NCBI GenBank assembly: GCA_965208025.1 | Contig: OZ242302.1 | Span: forward strand, 1,550,001-1,614,000 | Length of the DNA stretch: 64,000 bases | Reading direction: 5' to 3' | Source of the DNA: Bin80 sp965208025 | GTDB lineage: Bacteria; Bacteroidota; Rhodothermia; Rhodothermales; Bin80 | Notes under the pieces: generated by a model | Database searches by the model: none | The model's input: only the letters and a program-made list of their open reading frames with translations | Told to the model about the DNA's origin: nothing | Position numbers and translations under genes: made by a program | In this document: piece by piece, positions 1-8,680 of the stretch | Position numbering within the stretch: position 1 is the stretch's first letter | Layout: every line of letters starts with the position of its first letter

Positions 1-887
1 GCGGTGGCACTCTGCGCCTCGGCAGTAGATGCTCCAATGTGGTGAGTAAGATAGACGGAAGGGTGTTCGGATAATTTTGTTTGAAGAGCTCCTGATTTGT
101 AGGAGGGCTCATCTACAAATACATCTAGTGCAGCACGAACTCCCTTATGATCCAGAGCCTCAATCAATGCAGCCTCGTCCACGATACTCCCGCGAGCGGT
201 ATTGATAAAGAATGATCCCGGTTTGACGGCCGCGAAGAAGTCTTTACCAATAAACCGGAAGGTTTCTGGCGTCGCAGCCATATGGATTGAAATAATATCA
301 GACTGATTGGCAACTTCAATTGAACTCGTAGCATACTTGACTCCTAGCTCCTCGGCATGTTCACGGGTAAGTGAGCGGCTCCATGCGATGACCTCTAATC
401 CTAACCCCCTCGCCATTTGAGACACAAGCCGTCCAATCTTCCCCATTCCCACGAGTCCTAGCCGCCTTCCCTTTAGTCCGTGAGCCCCAGAGTAGTCACT
501 CTTTCTCCATTGACCTGCTCGGGCATCTGAGACATTATCAGGGATCCAGCGATCCAATGAGACCATTAAACCAATGGTTAATTCAGCTACTGCATGTGCA
601 TTTTTGCCCGGGCAATTTGCAACAAATATCCCAAACTCAGATGCGGCCTCTGTGTCAATTGAATCATACCCGGATCCAGCCCTCACAATCAGTTCAAGGG
701 AGGATGCATGTTCCATCATCTCGCGAGTCACACGGGTAGATCGAACCACCAACGACTCCGAACCATGAGAAACCAGAGCTTCCTGTAATTTGGTACCTGA
801 GCAATTTTCAACTGCCACCACATGCCCTGCCTTTTTTAAAGCATCAATACTCTGTTCGGGTAATTGATCAGCAACGAGTACGCGCAT
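1..887 (-). CDS. serA: D-3-phosphoglycerate dehydrogenase (3' end outside window)
   Basis: First committed enzyme of serine synthesis: oxidises 3-phosphoglycerate to 3-phosphohydroxypyruvate with NAD in the cytosol. Translating the minus strand from the ATG at 887 gives 295 residues that run off the left edge. The N-terminal part contains VRAGSGYDSID. The nucleotide-binding motif GLVGMGKIGRLV follows, then the 2-hydroxyacid dehydrogenase signatures FINTARGSIVDE, ALDVFVDEP and a THHIGAST segment that supplies the catalytic His. Whether an ACT domain follows cannot be seen. The start overlaps the stop of the upstream DUF1015 gene by one base (TGATG), so the two are probably cotranscribed and translationally coupled. 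Confidence 0.93.
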   Translation of the reverse strand, partial: MRVLVADQLPEQSIDALKKAGHVVAVENCSGTKLQEALVSHGSESLVVRSTRVTREMMEHASSLELIVRAGSGYDSIDTEAASEFGIFVANCPGKNAHAVAELTIGLMVSLDRWIPDNVSDARAGQWRKSDYSGAHGLKGRRLGLVGMGKIGRLVSQMARGLGLEVIAWSRSLTREHAEELGVKYATSSIEVANQSDIISIHMAATPETFRFIGKDFFAAVKPGSFFINTARGSIVDEAALIEALDHKGVRAALDVFVDEPSYKSGALQTKLSEHPSVYLTHHIGASTAEAQSAT

Positions 888-2083
888 CAGTTACCAAAGA
901 TATGAATCAGAAGTCCGCTTCGTAGTTTGGGCTCAAACCATGTAGATTTAGGTGGCATGAGTTCCTGCGCATCCGACACACTTAGGAGTTGATCCATACT
1001 GGTCGGAAACATAGAGAATGCGACTGTGCCTGGAGTAGAGTTGACCCGTTGTACCAACGCATCGGTTCCACGAATCCCTCCTACAAATGTGATATTGGGA
1101 TCTGTACGCTGATCCTTGATTCCAAGAATTGGCTCCAGAATGAACTCTCCAAGACGGGCAACATCCAGTTGATCTGCTACACCTGTTTTCTTTGATGACG
1201 GCAGTGTGATTGAGTGCCAAGCGCCGTTTGCATAGAGGGATACCTCTCCGCCAGTAGCTGGGGTGGCCTTGCCAGTATTCTGTTGGAGCGCTCCGATCTT
1301 GTCAATTTCATGGAGTAGTTTTGCAGCATCTGATACATGGATGACCCGATTATAAGGAAGAATTTTTGTGCTGCTCACTGGAAAACATACAGCAGGAAAG
1401 TAATCGCTTCCTGAAATCCTATCCTCTGCCCATGCTTTCCAGGCGGCTTCGCATCGGTGATGTCCATCAGCAATGTAGAGTGGATGTACATCAGCAAACG
1501 CCTTCACTAAACCATGAGGATCCGCAAATTTCCATATCGTGTGCTGGACTCCGTCCACAGCAATAAAATCGTAGAGTGGCTCTGTCTGTGTACAGGCATC
1601 CATCATCTGAAGTACAGGTGCATGATCCCTGAATACCAGATTGACGGGTTCCGCATGGGCGGACTGCTCACGAATATGACGGGTTCGATCGGCAACCTTT
1701 GGAGGACGAGTTTTTTCGTGCTTGAGAATTGCACCATTCTGATAATCGTGTACAGATACGAGCCCATAAATGCCAACTTGTTCATATTCATCCACCTTGA
1801 GACGATAAGCATAGAGGGCATCTTCTGCTTCCGTCACACTTAATTGACTGGAGGCAAACTGGCGTAGATTTTCTGCACCTTTTTGATACACCTCACTATC
1901 ATATTCACCTACGCCCAAGGGTAAATCAATTTCTGGACGAATGACATGCAAAAAACTGTCTGGATTTCCCTTGGCCAGTTCACGAGCCTCAGCCACGCTA
2001 ATGACGTCATATGGAACACATGCTACATCTTTCGCGGCTATAGATGTTGGACGAAGAGCTGCAAATGCCTTGATTACTGCCAT
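887..2083 (-). CDS. DUF1015 family protein
   Basis: Protein of about 398 residues of the DUF1015 family, whose biochemical role is not established. The family hallmarks are visible: an N-terminal ALRPTSIAAKDVACVPYDV segment, then the GNPDSFLHVIRPEIDLP region near residue 40, and the central YIADGHHRCEAAWKA motif. An upstream ATG would add 17 unrelated residues. I chose the ATG at 2083 because family members begin close to the MAVIKAFAALRP sequence. Members often neighbour serine-biosynthesis genes, and here the gene abuts serA with a one-base overlap, which suggests a link to serine or one-carbon metabolism (inference). Confidence 0.9.
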   Translation of the reverse strand: MAVIKAFAALRPTSIAAKDVACVPYDVISVAEARELAKGNPDSFLHVIRPEIDLPLGVGEYDSEVYQKGAENLRQFASSQLSVTEAEDALYAYRLKVDEYEQVGIYGLVSVHDYQNGAILKHEKTRPPKVADRTRHIREQSAHAEPVNLVFRDHAPVLQMMDACTQTEPLYDFIAVDGVQHTIWKFADPHGLVKAFADVHPLYIADGHHRCEAAWKAWAEDRISGSDYFPAVCFPVSSTKILPYNRVIHVSDAAKLLHEIDKIGALQQNTGKATPATGGEVSLYANGAWHSITLPSSKKTGVADQLDVARLGEFILEPILGIKDQRTDPNITFVGGIRGTDALVQRVNSTPGTVAFSMFPTSMDQLLSVSDAQELMPPKSTWFEPKLRSGLLIHIFGN

Positions 2084-2208
2084 GATAGAATATTTTTCGA
2101 GAGTGGTCCACCCGCAAAGTGAGTGTTGAGTCACCTTTCAACAAATCTTATGCGTTGCTGTGCCATCTGGGGAACTTAATAGGATACGTATGATTAAACT
2201 AATTAAAT

Positions 2209-2544
2209 CGCGGGGTGGAGCAGTGGTAGCTCATCGGGCTCGAGTTTCGCTTTTTTCTGTCCGAAAACTACGTCAGTTCTCGGATCATTATACGTCAAAA
2301 GTGTTTTTGGGCTGCGTGCCGGGAAACTGGCATGTGATTTCTTGTCAAATTCGGGGAAGCCTGTCACGTGGTAATCCCGAGCCAAGCCCTTATGGGAAGG
2401 TGTAGAGACTTAATGGCAAGCCCCTAACGGCCTCGCCGAGGGTGAAGAGAAAGTCCAGACCACAAACGATCTGCAAGGTCGGCGGTGAAAATCGTAGTGG
2501 TACGCATAACCCGAAGGTCGCGGGTTCAAATCCCGCCCCCGCTA
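2209..2544 (+). tRNA. Initiator tRNA-fMet (CAU) interrupted by an intron
   Basis: Two exons, 2209-2240 and 2505-2544, join to a 72-nt initiator tRNA. Acceptor CGCGGGG (2209-2215) pairs with CCCCGCT (2537-2543), leaving the first pair open (C1/U72), as expected of a bacterial initiator tRNA. The D stem is GAGC/GCTC. The anticodon stem TCGGG (2234-2238) pairs with CCCGA (2510-2514) and carries the three G-C pairs typical of initiators. The anticodon CAT lies at 2505-2507, directly after the splice site. The T arm is GCGGG-TTCAAAT-CCCGC (2520-2536) and the discriminator is A2544. The 3' CCA is not encoded (CTA follows). Unspliced, the anticodon loop is broken between positions 33 and 34, so the tRNA needs splicing to work. 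Confidence 0.93.
2241..2504 (+). other. Group I intron in tRNA-fMet anticodon loop
   Basis: The 264-nt insertion carries the conserved core of a group I self-splicing intron. A Q-like element (AATCCCGAGCCAAGCCC) spans about 2373-2389. An R element (GTAGAGACTTAATGGC) spans 2402-2417. An S element (AAGAGAAAGTCC) spans 2445-2456. P7 forms between GACTT (2407-2411) and AAGTC (2451-2455). A P5-like hairpin TGCC...GGCA lies at 2317-2332. The 5' exon ends in U (2240) and the intron ends in G (2504), as the mechanism requires. A guide candidate GTCCG (2259-2263) pairs with exon CGGGC (2235-2239), but the expected U.G pair at the splice site is not resolved. It has no homing endonuclease reading frame. 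It resembles the small tRNA introns of subgroup IC3 (inference). Confidence 0.9.
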
Positions 2545-2551
2545 CTATTTA

Positions 2552-2588
2552 GACCAACATTTCCTCTTGGAATGTTGGTCTTTTTTTT
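2552..2588 (+). terminator. Rho-independent terminator of tRNA-fMet
   Basis: A perfect 10-bp stem (GACCAACATT, 2552-2561, with AATGTTGGTC, 2571-2580) and a 9-nt loop are followed by eight T residues (2581-2588). It begins seven bases after the tRNA discriminator base. Confidence 0.93.
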
Positions 2589-2689
2589 CGTATCATCCTC
2601 AAAGATTCACTTCTTTCTCGCGGCGATCCCCCGTGTACGTTGGAATGGATTTGGAAATAATTCACCAAATCTGAATAATGTCAAGAAGT

Positions 2690-3841
2690 CTACTGACGTA
2701 ATGATTCGGCATATTCAATTGCCTGTACCAACCCGTCAACCATTCCATCTACTTGGAGATATGATTTTGCATACGTATATGCATGATCTGAAAAGCGTTC
2801 TTGATCGTTCAGCACCGTTAGAGTTGCGTTAACGAGAGATTCAAAATTCCCATACTCAGCCAGCATTCCGTTCAGATTTGGCTTCAAATAGGCGATTTCT
2901 GGACTATGATATCGGATATTCGGATCAGGACTAGTGCAGGTGACAACAGGAAGGCCAAGACAGAATGAATGGTTCACATTCAAGCCTACATACCCTGGAC
3001 ATACCATGACATCTGCAGCATAGAGCCATGGAGCGGAGTCTTCAAGTTTTGGAAGTGCACCAGTGAAAAATACGTTCGTGAGCCCCTCTCGCCGAATCTT
3101 TGACTCCAGCGCTGCCCGCTCAGGGCCGTCTCCAATGATAATGAGCGTCGCAGCACTAGTGGAGCATAAAGTTTTGTGCAGATCAAGGAGTTTTTCCAGT
3201 TGTTTCTCAGCAATCAAACGTCCAATATAGACGACGGTATTCCCTTGATCTGGTAGTCCAAGGCGAGCGCGTATACTTCTTTTACCCTCTGCTACCAAGG
3301 CTTGGCGTAATCCGAAGAGTTGGTCCGTGTCCAATGTATTTCGCGCGACAAAACACCGAGTAGGAGACACATGCGGACGAATCATCTCAGCAATTTCATC
3401 AGTGTAGCATACACAACCATCCACTCGTTTCGCAAGAGCGACTCTGTATCGATCAGGTAGGTTGCGATCAGAAAATGCTCGTTGATTTGAAGAAAAATGG
3501 CCCCAGAGTAGTGTACCGATTCCTCGTCTACGAGCTTTCGCGAGTAGCCATGGGAGAGAAATTGTCCTCGGAGACTCTTCAGCCAAGATTACCGCTGGGT
3601 TACATGCAAAAATTGGGCGTAGAGTTTGAATGAGAGCTCGATCTCCACCAATCCATCTATTTTTTAGATTGATAATTTGGTAGCTTGATTCAGATTCTGG
3701 GGATAGACTTTTGAAGGAAGCATCGGAAAAAGGGCCTGCACAAACAACGAGTCTTTTCTGGAGACGTTCGTTCAATTGATTTAGGATAGGTACTCGATAG
3801 ACTGCTTCAAAGCGGGTCACAAATAGAATAGGCCCGCTCAT
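2690..3841 (-). CDS. Family 4 glycosyltransferase
   Basis: Retaining GT-B glycosyltransferase of 383 residues (GT4, Glycos_transf_1). It probably adds a sugar to a lipid-linked surface polysaccharide at the inner membrane. The C-terminal Rossmann half begins at VVYIGRLIAEKQLEKLLDL near residue 200, followed by IIIGDGPERAALESKI, VFFTGALP and a FCLGLPVVTCTSP segment. That last segment sits where most relatives have an acidic E-X7-E motif, so the first Glu is replaced. Its start overlaps the end of the upstream glycosyltransferase by four bases, giving a coupled pair. The sugar specificity cannot be told from sequence. Confidence 0.85.
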   Translation of the reverse strand: MSGPILFVTRFEAVYRVPILNQLNERLQKRLVVCAGPFSDASFKSLSPESESSYQIINLKNRWIGGDRALIQTLRPIFACNPAVILAEESPRTISLPWLLAKARRRGIGTLLWGHFSSNQRAFSDRNLPDRYRVALAKRVDGCVCYTDEIAEMIRPHVSPTRCFVARNTLDTDQLFGLRQALVAEGKRSIRARLGLPDQGNTVVYIGRLIAEKQLEKLLDLHKTLCSTSAATLIIIGDGPERAALESKIRREGLTNVFFTGALPKLEDSAPWLYAADVMVCPGYVGLNVNHSFCLGLPVVTCTSPDPNIRYHSPEIAYLKPNLNGMLAEYGNFESLVNATLTVLNDQERFSDHAYTYAKSYLQVDGMVDGLVQAIEYAESLRQ

Positions 3842-5013
3842 TTTGAAGCCCGTTTAAGGATGTGCTCAAATTGATTCGTAATTGAATCTATGTCAAATCT
3901 TTGCGCTGCCCAGACGCAGGCCTTTTCTCCCATGGTCTGACATAAAATGGGTTTCGTAAGAAGTAATTGTGCTTTTTGTGATAATTCCCAATGGTTCTCC
4001 GGTTCAATTACAAACCCTGCACCTGCTCGGTCAATAATTCGTGCTGCGAGATTTTCCTGTGGAATCGCAGCAAGGATTGGTCGGCCTGCACAAAGACAGG
4101 TTAGAACCTTAGATGGTACAGAAAATTCTCCTGCATCTCGAGTTAGCAGCACCAGAAGAATTGTAGCACTGGAGTACATTGCTGACAGTTGGTCTGAATC
4201 TTGATAGGGAAGGATGATGAGGTTTGAGAGGCTATGCTCAATAATTGCTTTCTTAAGCCAATCCGCACCTGCTCCCTGGGAGACCACAACAACCTGAGTT
4301 TTCTCTCCAATTTGTTGTGCGAGATGTAGCAGGGTTTCTGGATTGTGTTTCATGCTCAGCGTCCCCGCATACAGAAGAATCGGACGTGAATCAAGGTGAT
4401 TTTGTTTTGCCCATGCAGACGGGGCACCATGAAATTTTTCCAGTATGCCCCAGTTTTCAATAATAAAACACCGGTTGGAAGGGACTCTAAATTTTTGGAG
4501 AGTGCCAGAAAAGTCTTCGGTGATTGGAATGACGGCATCACTCCTGCGAAGTAGGCGTCCCTCAATGAATTGGAAATACCGTCCAATCAAAGGAGCCAAA
4601 AGAGGAAGCTTTGATTTCAAAACTTTTGAGGTTGCAAGACCAATCAAGTCCTGCAACCAATAGATAAAGGGAATGGTGTTCTCCCTGCAGATATCTTGGA
4701 TACGCTGCTGTGCACTTAACGGTGTATTCGCAGAAATCACAATGTCCGGGTTAAATTCCAAAATTACCTGAGCGGCTAAATGCCCATATTCTCTCTCTTG
4801 TCCCCAACGTTTGACAAGGTTATATTTATTGAATGCTTGCGTTGTCTTGATAGGGAGAAATGTTAGATTATCAGAACATGAATGTACGTTTAGTGGTGTC
4901 GTGATTAGGCTCGCACAATACGCGTGCCCGACATCATAGCCGCGGTTCTGAAGCGCCTCACTAAGTGTCACGGGGAACGCATAACCTCCAAAATCGTGAA
5001 TCAGTACTCGCAT
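3838..5013 (-). CDS. Family 4 glycosyltransferase (WbuB-like)
   Basis: GT-B glycosyltransferase of 391 residues. The N-terminal acceptor domain includes PDIVISANTPLSAQQRIQD and FIYWLQDLIGL. The donor domain holds LLYAGTLSMKHNPETLLHL, VVVSQGAGADWL, ILPYQDSDQLSAMYSSA and FSVPSKVLTCLCAGRPILA, the last being the nucleotide-sugar loop with SKVL as in WbuB/WcaI-type enzymes. It overlaps the downstream glycosyltransferase by four bases. With rfbB across the spacer at 6244, it suggests a small surface-polysaccharide locus (inference). Confidence 0.85.
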   Translation of the reverse strand: MRVLIHDFGGYAFPVTLSEALQNRGYDVGHAYCASLITTPLNVHSCSDNLTFLPIKTTQAFNKYNLVKRWGQEREYGHLAAQVILEFNPDIVISANTPLSAQQRIQDICRENTIPFIYWLQDLIGLATSKVLKSKLPLLAPLIGRYFQFIEGRLLRRSDAVIPITEDFSGTLQKFRVPSNRCFIIENWGILEKFHGAPSAWAKQNHLDSRPILLYAGTLSMKHNPETLLHLAQQIGEKTQVVVVSQGAGADWLKKAIIEHSLSNLIILPYQDSDQLSAMYSSATILLVLLTRDAGEFSVPSKVLTCLCAGRPILAAIPQENLAARIIDRAGAGFVIEPENHWELSQKAQLLLTKPILCQTMGEKACVWAAQRFDIDSITNQFEHILKRASK

Positions 5014-5189
5014 AATTCAGATTTGGTTACACAGCTTAGGGTTCACCAATAAATAACTTAACCTACTTATTCGTTTCAATTGTCTTGATTCCAAATTTGA
5101 CGTATCCGCGGATCTAATTGATTAAGTTACCCCACGAGTTCGTATCTGCATTTTATCTTGTTCACATGGAAGAAGTACTGCTTGGAGAA

Positions 5190-5640
5190 ACCTCATAGTT
5201 CTACTTTGGTCATCCCTTGCCAGAGATCAGGTTCACTTGTCCATTTGCTTCTTGCCTGTTTCGTAACTCGCACAGAATTCATGGTTAAGCTGGTGGTTGT
5301 GGCTTGAATATAGTTGAGCATGGTTTCCCAGTTCTCCAAGGGGCTGACTATCCCGTTGAAACGAATGGCACTGAATATACGATGTTCTATGGGATTCAAC
5401 TTACTTGCGCCCTGGGATCATGGTCAACCGTAACCATGCAGTTAATACACATGACTCAGACAGGTTTGTTGGAATACTTCCAGACCTTGGATCGATTGCT
5501 GTTGGCTCCACCATAATCGCCCAGAATCACACGCTGGTTGGTATTGGATCACATATTCGCCCCACGGTTTCATACCAATGGTGTATCCAAGGGAAAACGA
5601 GTCGGTCGCATGGAGTATTATAATTTGGAAAAGTAATAAG
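5190..5640 (-). pseudogene. ISAzo13-like transposase relic
   Basis: Degraded C-terminal half of a transposase. Read on the minus strand, one frame at about 5478-5530 gives ILGDYGGANSNRSKVWK, which resembles the ADGGGSNG-R-RLWK motif of ISAzo13-family transposases. After a stop and at least one frame change, the sequence continues as ASKLNPIEHRIFSAI, then ENWETMLNYIQATTTS at 5193-5412. These match the family's TSKWNPIEHRLFS and ETMLNYI blocks. Nothing recognisable of the N-terminal half is left and no terminal inverted repeats were seen. It is a decayed insertion sequence, not an active one. Confidence 0.7.
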
Positions 5641-6243
5641 TTCGCAACTTAATCTGGATTCAACAGAGGATAGAGATATTTCATAAATGGGCAAAAAGAT
5701 AGAAAAAAAAGGAAAGAGAGGTCAATACTACTGAATAACGACATTTATGGGGGACTATTGAATAGATGGTGGGCTGGCTTATCGTAATTGAGGAGTACAA
5801 ATCAAGGTGTCAAATTCTGAACCATATCGAATCAGACTTCAATTGATGTAATATGATTAAGATATTTTTGAATGAGCCCTAAGTGAACCACCGTGAAGTG
5901 ATCTCCTCTTCTTGATGACCCTTTCTTGGTCTCATGAACTATGATAAATCTGAAAAATAGTCCACTCAAGACCGCAATTATTTCTCGTAATACTCTGATT
6001 CGTAGCAAGATAAGCATCCATTCAAAGATGAATCTTCCGATTGATACACATGGTTGTAGTTTTATCGTTAAACATTGGATACCTATTAGATCCGTGCAAG
6101 ACTACAAAAGCCAGTCTTTATTCGTTGTCCATTGATCTACAACCGTTGAACAGGAGTATTTTAGATACATATACCGGGCTACTTCCCTTGTTCTGTATGC
6201 CCTCAAATGATTTTTCTAGCATTGCGGGCATCATTTATTTACT
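5641..6243. other. Spacer without recognisable gene
   Basis: About 600 bases of fairly AT-rich sequence upstream of rfbB. Only short reading frames with no family resemblance occur, on both strands. It may hold the remaining decayed part of the adjacent insertion sequence and the rfbB promoter, but neither can be pinned down. Confidence 0.5.
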
Positions 6244-7323
6244 ATGTTAACGATCCAACACCATCCCCAACGCATCCTCGTGACAGGAGGCGCAGGCTTC
6301 ATTGGCGCAAATTTTTTGAATTTGGTTGTCCCTCAGTTCTCGGAATCCACCATCGTTAACTTTGACAAGCTAACCTATGCTGGCAACCTGTTGAGTTTGA
6401 GACAAATAGAGGAGGCGCCAAATTACAGATTCATTCAGGGGGACATTTGCGATCTTGATCAACTGGATCGTCTGTTTTCAGAATATCAGTTCACGACCGT
6501 GATTCACTTCGCCGCCGAGAGCCATGTAGATCGTTCTATTCAGTCTCCCCTTGATTTTGTTCATACGAATGTCGTGGGGACTGCATCACTTCTACAGGCT
6601 GCAAAAGCAGCCTGGACACAAAATTCTCCTTCCATGCAAAGCGTTCGGTTCTTGCATGTGTCTACGGATGAAGTATTTGGTGCCTTGGGCCCTACTGGAA
6701 ATTTCTCTGTTGAGACTCCATATGCACCACGCTCACCGTATGCAGCCTCCAAGGCCGCTAGTGATCACTTCGTTCGTGCTTATGCGGAGACCTATGGCCT
6801 TCCAGTGATCCTATCAAACTGCTCCAATAACTATGGACCCTACCAATTCCCCGAAAAGCTGATTCCCTTAGCCATTGTCCATGCTCTCCGCATGGATCCT
6901 ATTCCGGTTTACGCCAAAGGAGAAAATGTACGGGATTGGCTTCATGTAAAGGATCATTGTGAGGCATTGGTGCGCATGTTAACGTTCGGCCAATCTGGAG
7001 AAACCTACTTGGTCGGCGGATCTGGAGAATGTTCAAACTTGGATCTCCTGCGACAATTGCTTTCAATCTTTGACGAAGAGATCAAACGTCCACTTGGGAC
7101 GAGTTTGAAACTGATCACCTTTGTCAAAGACCGGCCTGGACACGATTTTCGCTACGCAATTGATGCAAGTAAGCTGATCTCTGAACTGGACTGGACTCCC
7201 CGCTACACTCTTGAAGATGGACTACGAACTACCGTACAGTGGTATTTATCAAACGACGAATGGTTACAGGCAGTCATGGATGAAAGCTATCAAACCTATC
7301 TTACGAACCAGTATTCATCTTGA
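6244..7323 (+). CDS. rfbB: dTDP-glucose 4,6-dehydratase
   Basis: Extended SDR of 359 residues that converts dTDP-glucose to dTDP-4-keto-6-deoxyglucose, an early step toward dTDP-rhamnose and other deoxysugars. The NAD-binding TGGAGFIG is at residues 14-21, followed by NFDKLTYAGNLLSL and the HFAAESHVDRSI block. The catalytic TDE is at 141-143 and YAASK at 166-170. The family signature NCSNNYGPYQFPEKLIPL is intact, as is the RPGHDFRYAIDASK region. The length is normal. The downstream HAD gene begins at its stop codon. rfbA, rfbC and rfbD are not in the window. Confidence 0.95.
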   Translation: MLTIQHHPQRILVTGGAGFIGANFLNLVVPQFSESTIVNFDKLTYAGNLLSLRQIEEAPNYRFIQGDICDLDQLDRLFSEYQFTTVIHFAAESHVDRSIQSPLDFVHTNVVGTASLLQAAKAAWTQNSPSMQSVRFLHVSTDEVFGALGPTGNFSVETPYAPRSPYAASKAASDHFVRAYAETYGLPVILSNCSNNYGPYQFPEKLIPLAIVHALRMDPIPVYAKGENVRDWLHVKDHCEALVRMLTFGQSGETYLVGGSGECSNLDLLRQLLSIFDEEIKRPLGTSLKLITFVKDRPGHDFRYAIDASKLISELDWTPRYTLEDGLRTTVQWYLSNDEWLQAVMDESYQTYLTNQYSS

Positions 7324-8030
7324 TGAAACTGCTTCTGTTTGATATTGACGGAACACTTCTGAAGCCTATCCTTGCGGGGCGCAAACATATAGAACAGGTC
7401 CTTGGAGAACTATGCAACCGTCCCATATCAACCGACGGCGTACTATTTTCTGGTCGCACAGATCCTCAAATACTGACAGATACCCTTGCGTTGTCCGGAT
7501 TCACTTCCACAGAAATTGAAAATCTTCTTCCACTCGCATTAAAACGCTATGCCGACCATGCAACGTATCTACCTGAAGAAGTTGAATCATCTGATGGTGT
7601 GAGTGAACTTCTCAAACACCTGAGAAAAAACCGACGGGTACAACTTGCACTTCTGACAGGAAATATTCGTAAAACTGCCTACCGAAAATTAGCGGCAGCA
7701 CAACTAGATCACCTTTTTCCCTTTGGGGCTTTTGGATGCGATCATGCCGACCGAAGTCAGCTCCCAGCGATCGCAGCGTCCCGAGCAATGTCCTACTGTG
7801 GACGATCCTTTATGGGAGAGAATATTGTCATCATTGGCGACTCTGTGCACGATATTACATGCGGACAGGGAATTGGAGCGCTTTCCGTAGCAGTAGCAAC
7901 GGGATTCACCAGCTACCATGATCTCAAATCCGCAAAGCCAAGAGTTTTACTGAAAGATCTGACGAATATCAACGCGTTTTGTCAACAAATCGGACTCCCT
8001 TCCAACAGCAGGGAAGAACCACTAAAATGA
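7323..8030 (+). CDS. HAD-superfamily hydrolase
   Basis: Cytosolic phosphatase-type protein of 235 residues. Motif I is LLLFDIDGTLL at the N-terminus with both catalytic Asp residues, motif II is LALLTGN, and motif IV is IIGDSVHDITCGQGIGA. A helical cap lies between motifs I and II, as in the phosphoglycolate phosphatase/beta-phosphoglucomutase subfamily. The ATG at 7323 overlaps the rfbB stop by one base (TGATG), so it is translationally coupled to rfbB. Substrate unknown; an activated-sugar phosphatase would fit the context (inference). Confidence 0.85.
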   Translation: MKLLLFDIDGTLLKPILAGRKHIEQVLGELCNRPISTDGVLFSGRTDPQILTDTLALSGFTSTEIENLLPLALKRYADHATYLPEEVESSDGVSELLKHLRKNRRVQLALLTGNIRKTAYRKLAAAQLDHLFPFGAFGCDHADRSQLPAIAASRAMSYCGRSFMGENIVIIGDSVHDITCGQGIGALSVAVATGFTSYHDLKSAKPRVLLKDLTNINAFCQQIGLPSNSREEPLK

Positions 8031-8085
8031 AACGGTGGAATCCTATACGATAAACCAAGCGAAAGCAGTCTGGAGGACATAGGAA

Positions 8086-8616
8086 TCATTTGATCTTCTG
8101 ATCTGTCATTTGTTCAAATAAAGCATCACATGCCCGACTCACAATCGTATAGACTTCATCAAAAATATTGGAGTAGTAAGGATCAGGAACCTCGGACTGG
8201 CTTGACTTTGAATCAAAAGTTCGTAATAACTTCACTTTGTCGGCATAAAGCTCGTCAACATCCATTGCGAGAACATCCCGCAAATTGCTCTGATCCATCA
8301 CGAGGATAAGTTCGCATGATTCAAGATCATTTTTGGTGATCTTTTGCCCTCGGATATGACGTAGAGAAAAGCCATTCTTTTCTGCAACTCGAAGTACGCG
8401 AGGATCGGGAAGATCGTCAATATGCCAGTCACTGGTTCCCGAAGAGGAGACCCTGATCTGATCTTCCAGATCATGTTTTTTTAGCAAATATTCAAAATAT
8501 CCGTGAGCAAGGGGGCTTCGGCAGTGATTACCTAAACATACAAACATGATGTGTCGGGGCCCCGTTTGAGAGTCTGTCATGAAAGTTTCACTATGATCAT
8601 TGTTGGTGTGAATCAT
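8086..8616 (-). CDS. Low-molecular-weight protein-tyrosine phosphatase
   Basis: Cytosolic cysteine phosphatase of up to 176 residues. The P-loop C-X5-R-S reads CLGNHCRS with nucleophile Cys27 and Arg33. The general-acid loop reads DPYY near residue 145. Such enzymes dephosphorylate tyrosine kinases that control polysaccharide export, among other substrates. A second ATG at 8580 would trim 12 residues and give a start closer to the family norm; an AGAGGG about 12 bases before the longer start keeps that one possible. It is divergent from xseA. Confidence 0.9.
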   Translation of the reverse strand: MIHTNNDHSETFMTDSQTGPRHIMFVCLGNHCRSPLAHGYFEYLLKKHDLEDQIRVSSSGTSDWHIDDLPDPRVLRVAEKNGFSLRHIRGQKITKNDLESCELILVMDQSNLRDVLAMDVDELYADKVKLLRTFDSKSSQSEVPDPYYSNIFDEVYTIVSRACDALFEQMTDQKIK

Positions 8617-8680
8617 TATAACTTGTTACCCTCTTGTCTGATCTGAAGTTTGATCGTATTTATTTGAATTTACTTTGAAT

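Noticed and set aside
2485..2832. 115-residue frame starting inside the intron/tRNA region
   Set aside because: It crosses the tRNA 3' exon, the terminator and the end of the glycosyltransferase gene; the RNA features explain this sequence.
5941..6135. Short plus-strand frames before rfbB
   Set aside because: They overlap other frames in AT-rich spacer sequence and carry no recognisable motif.
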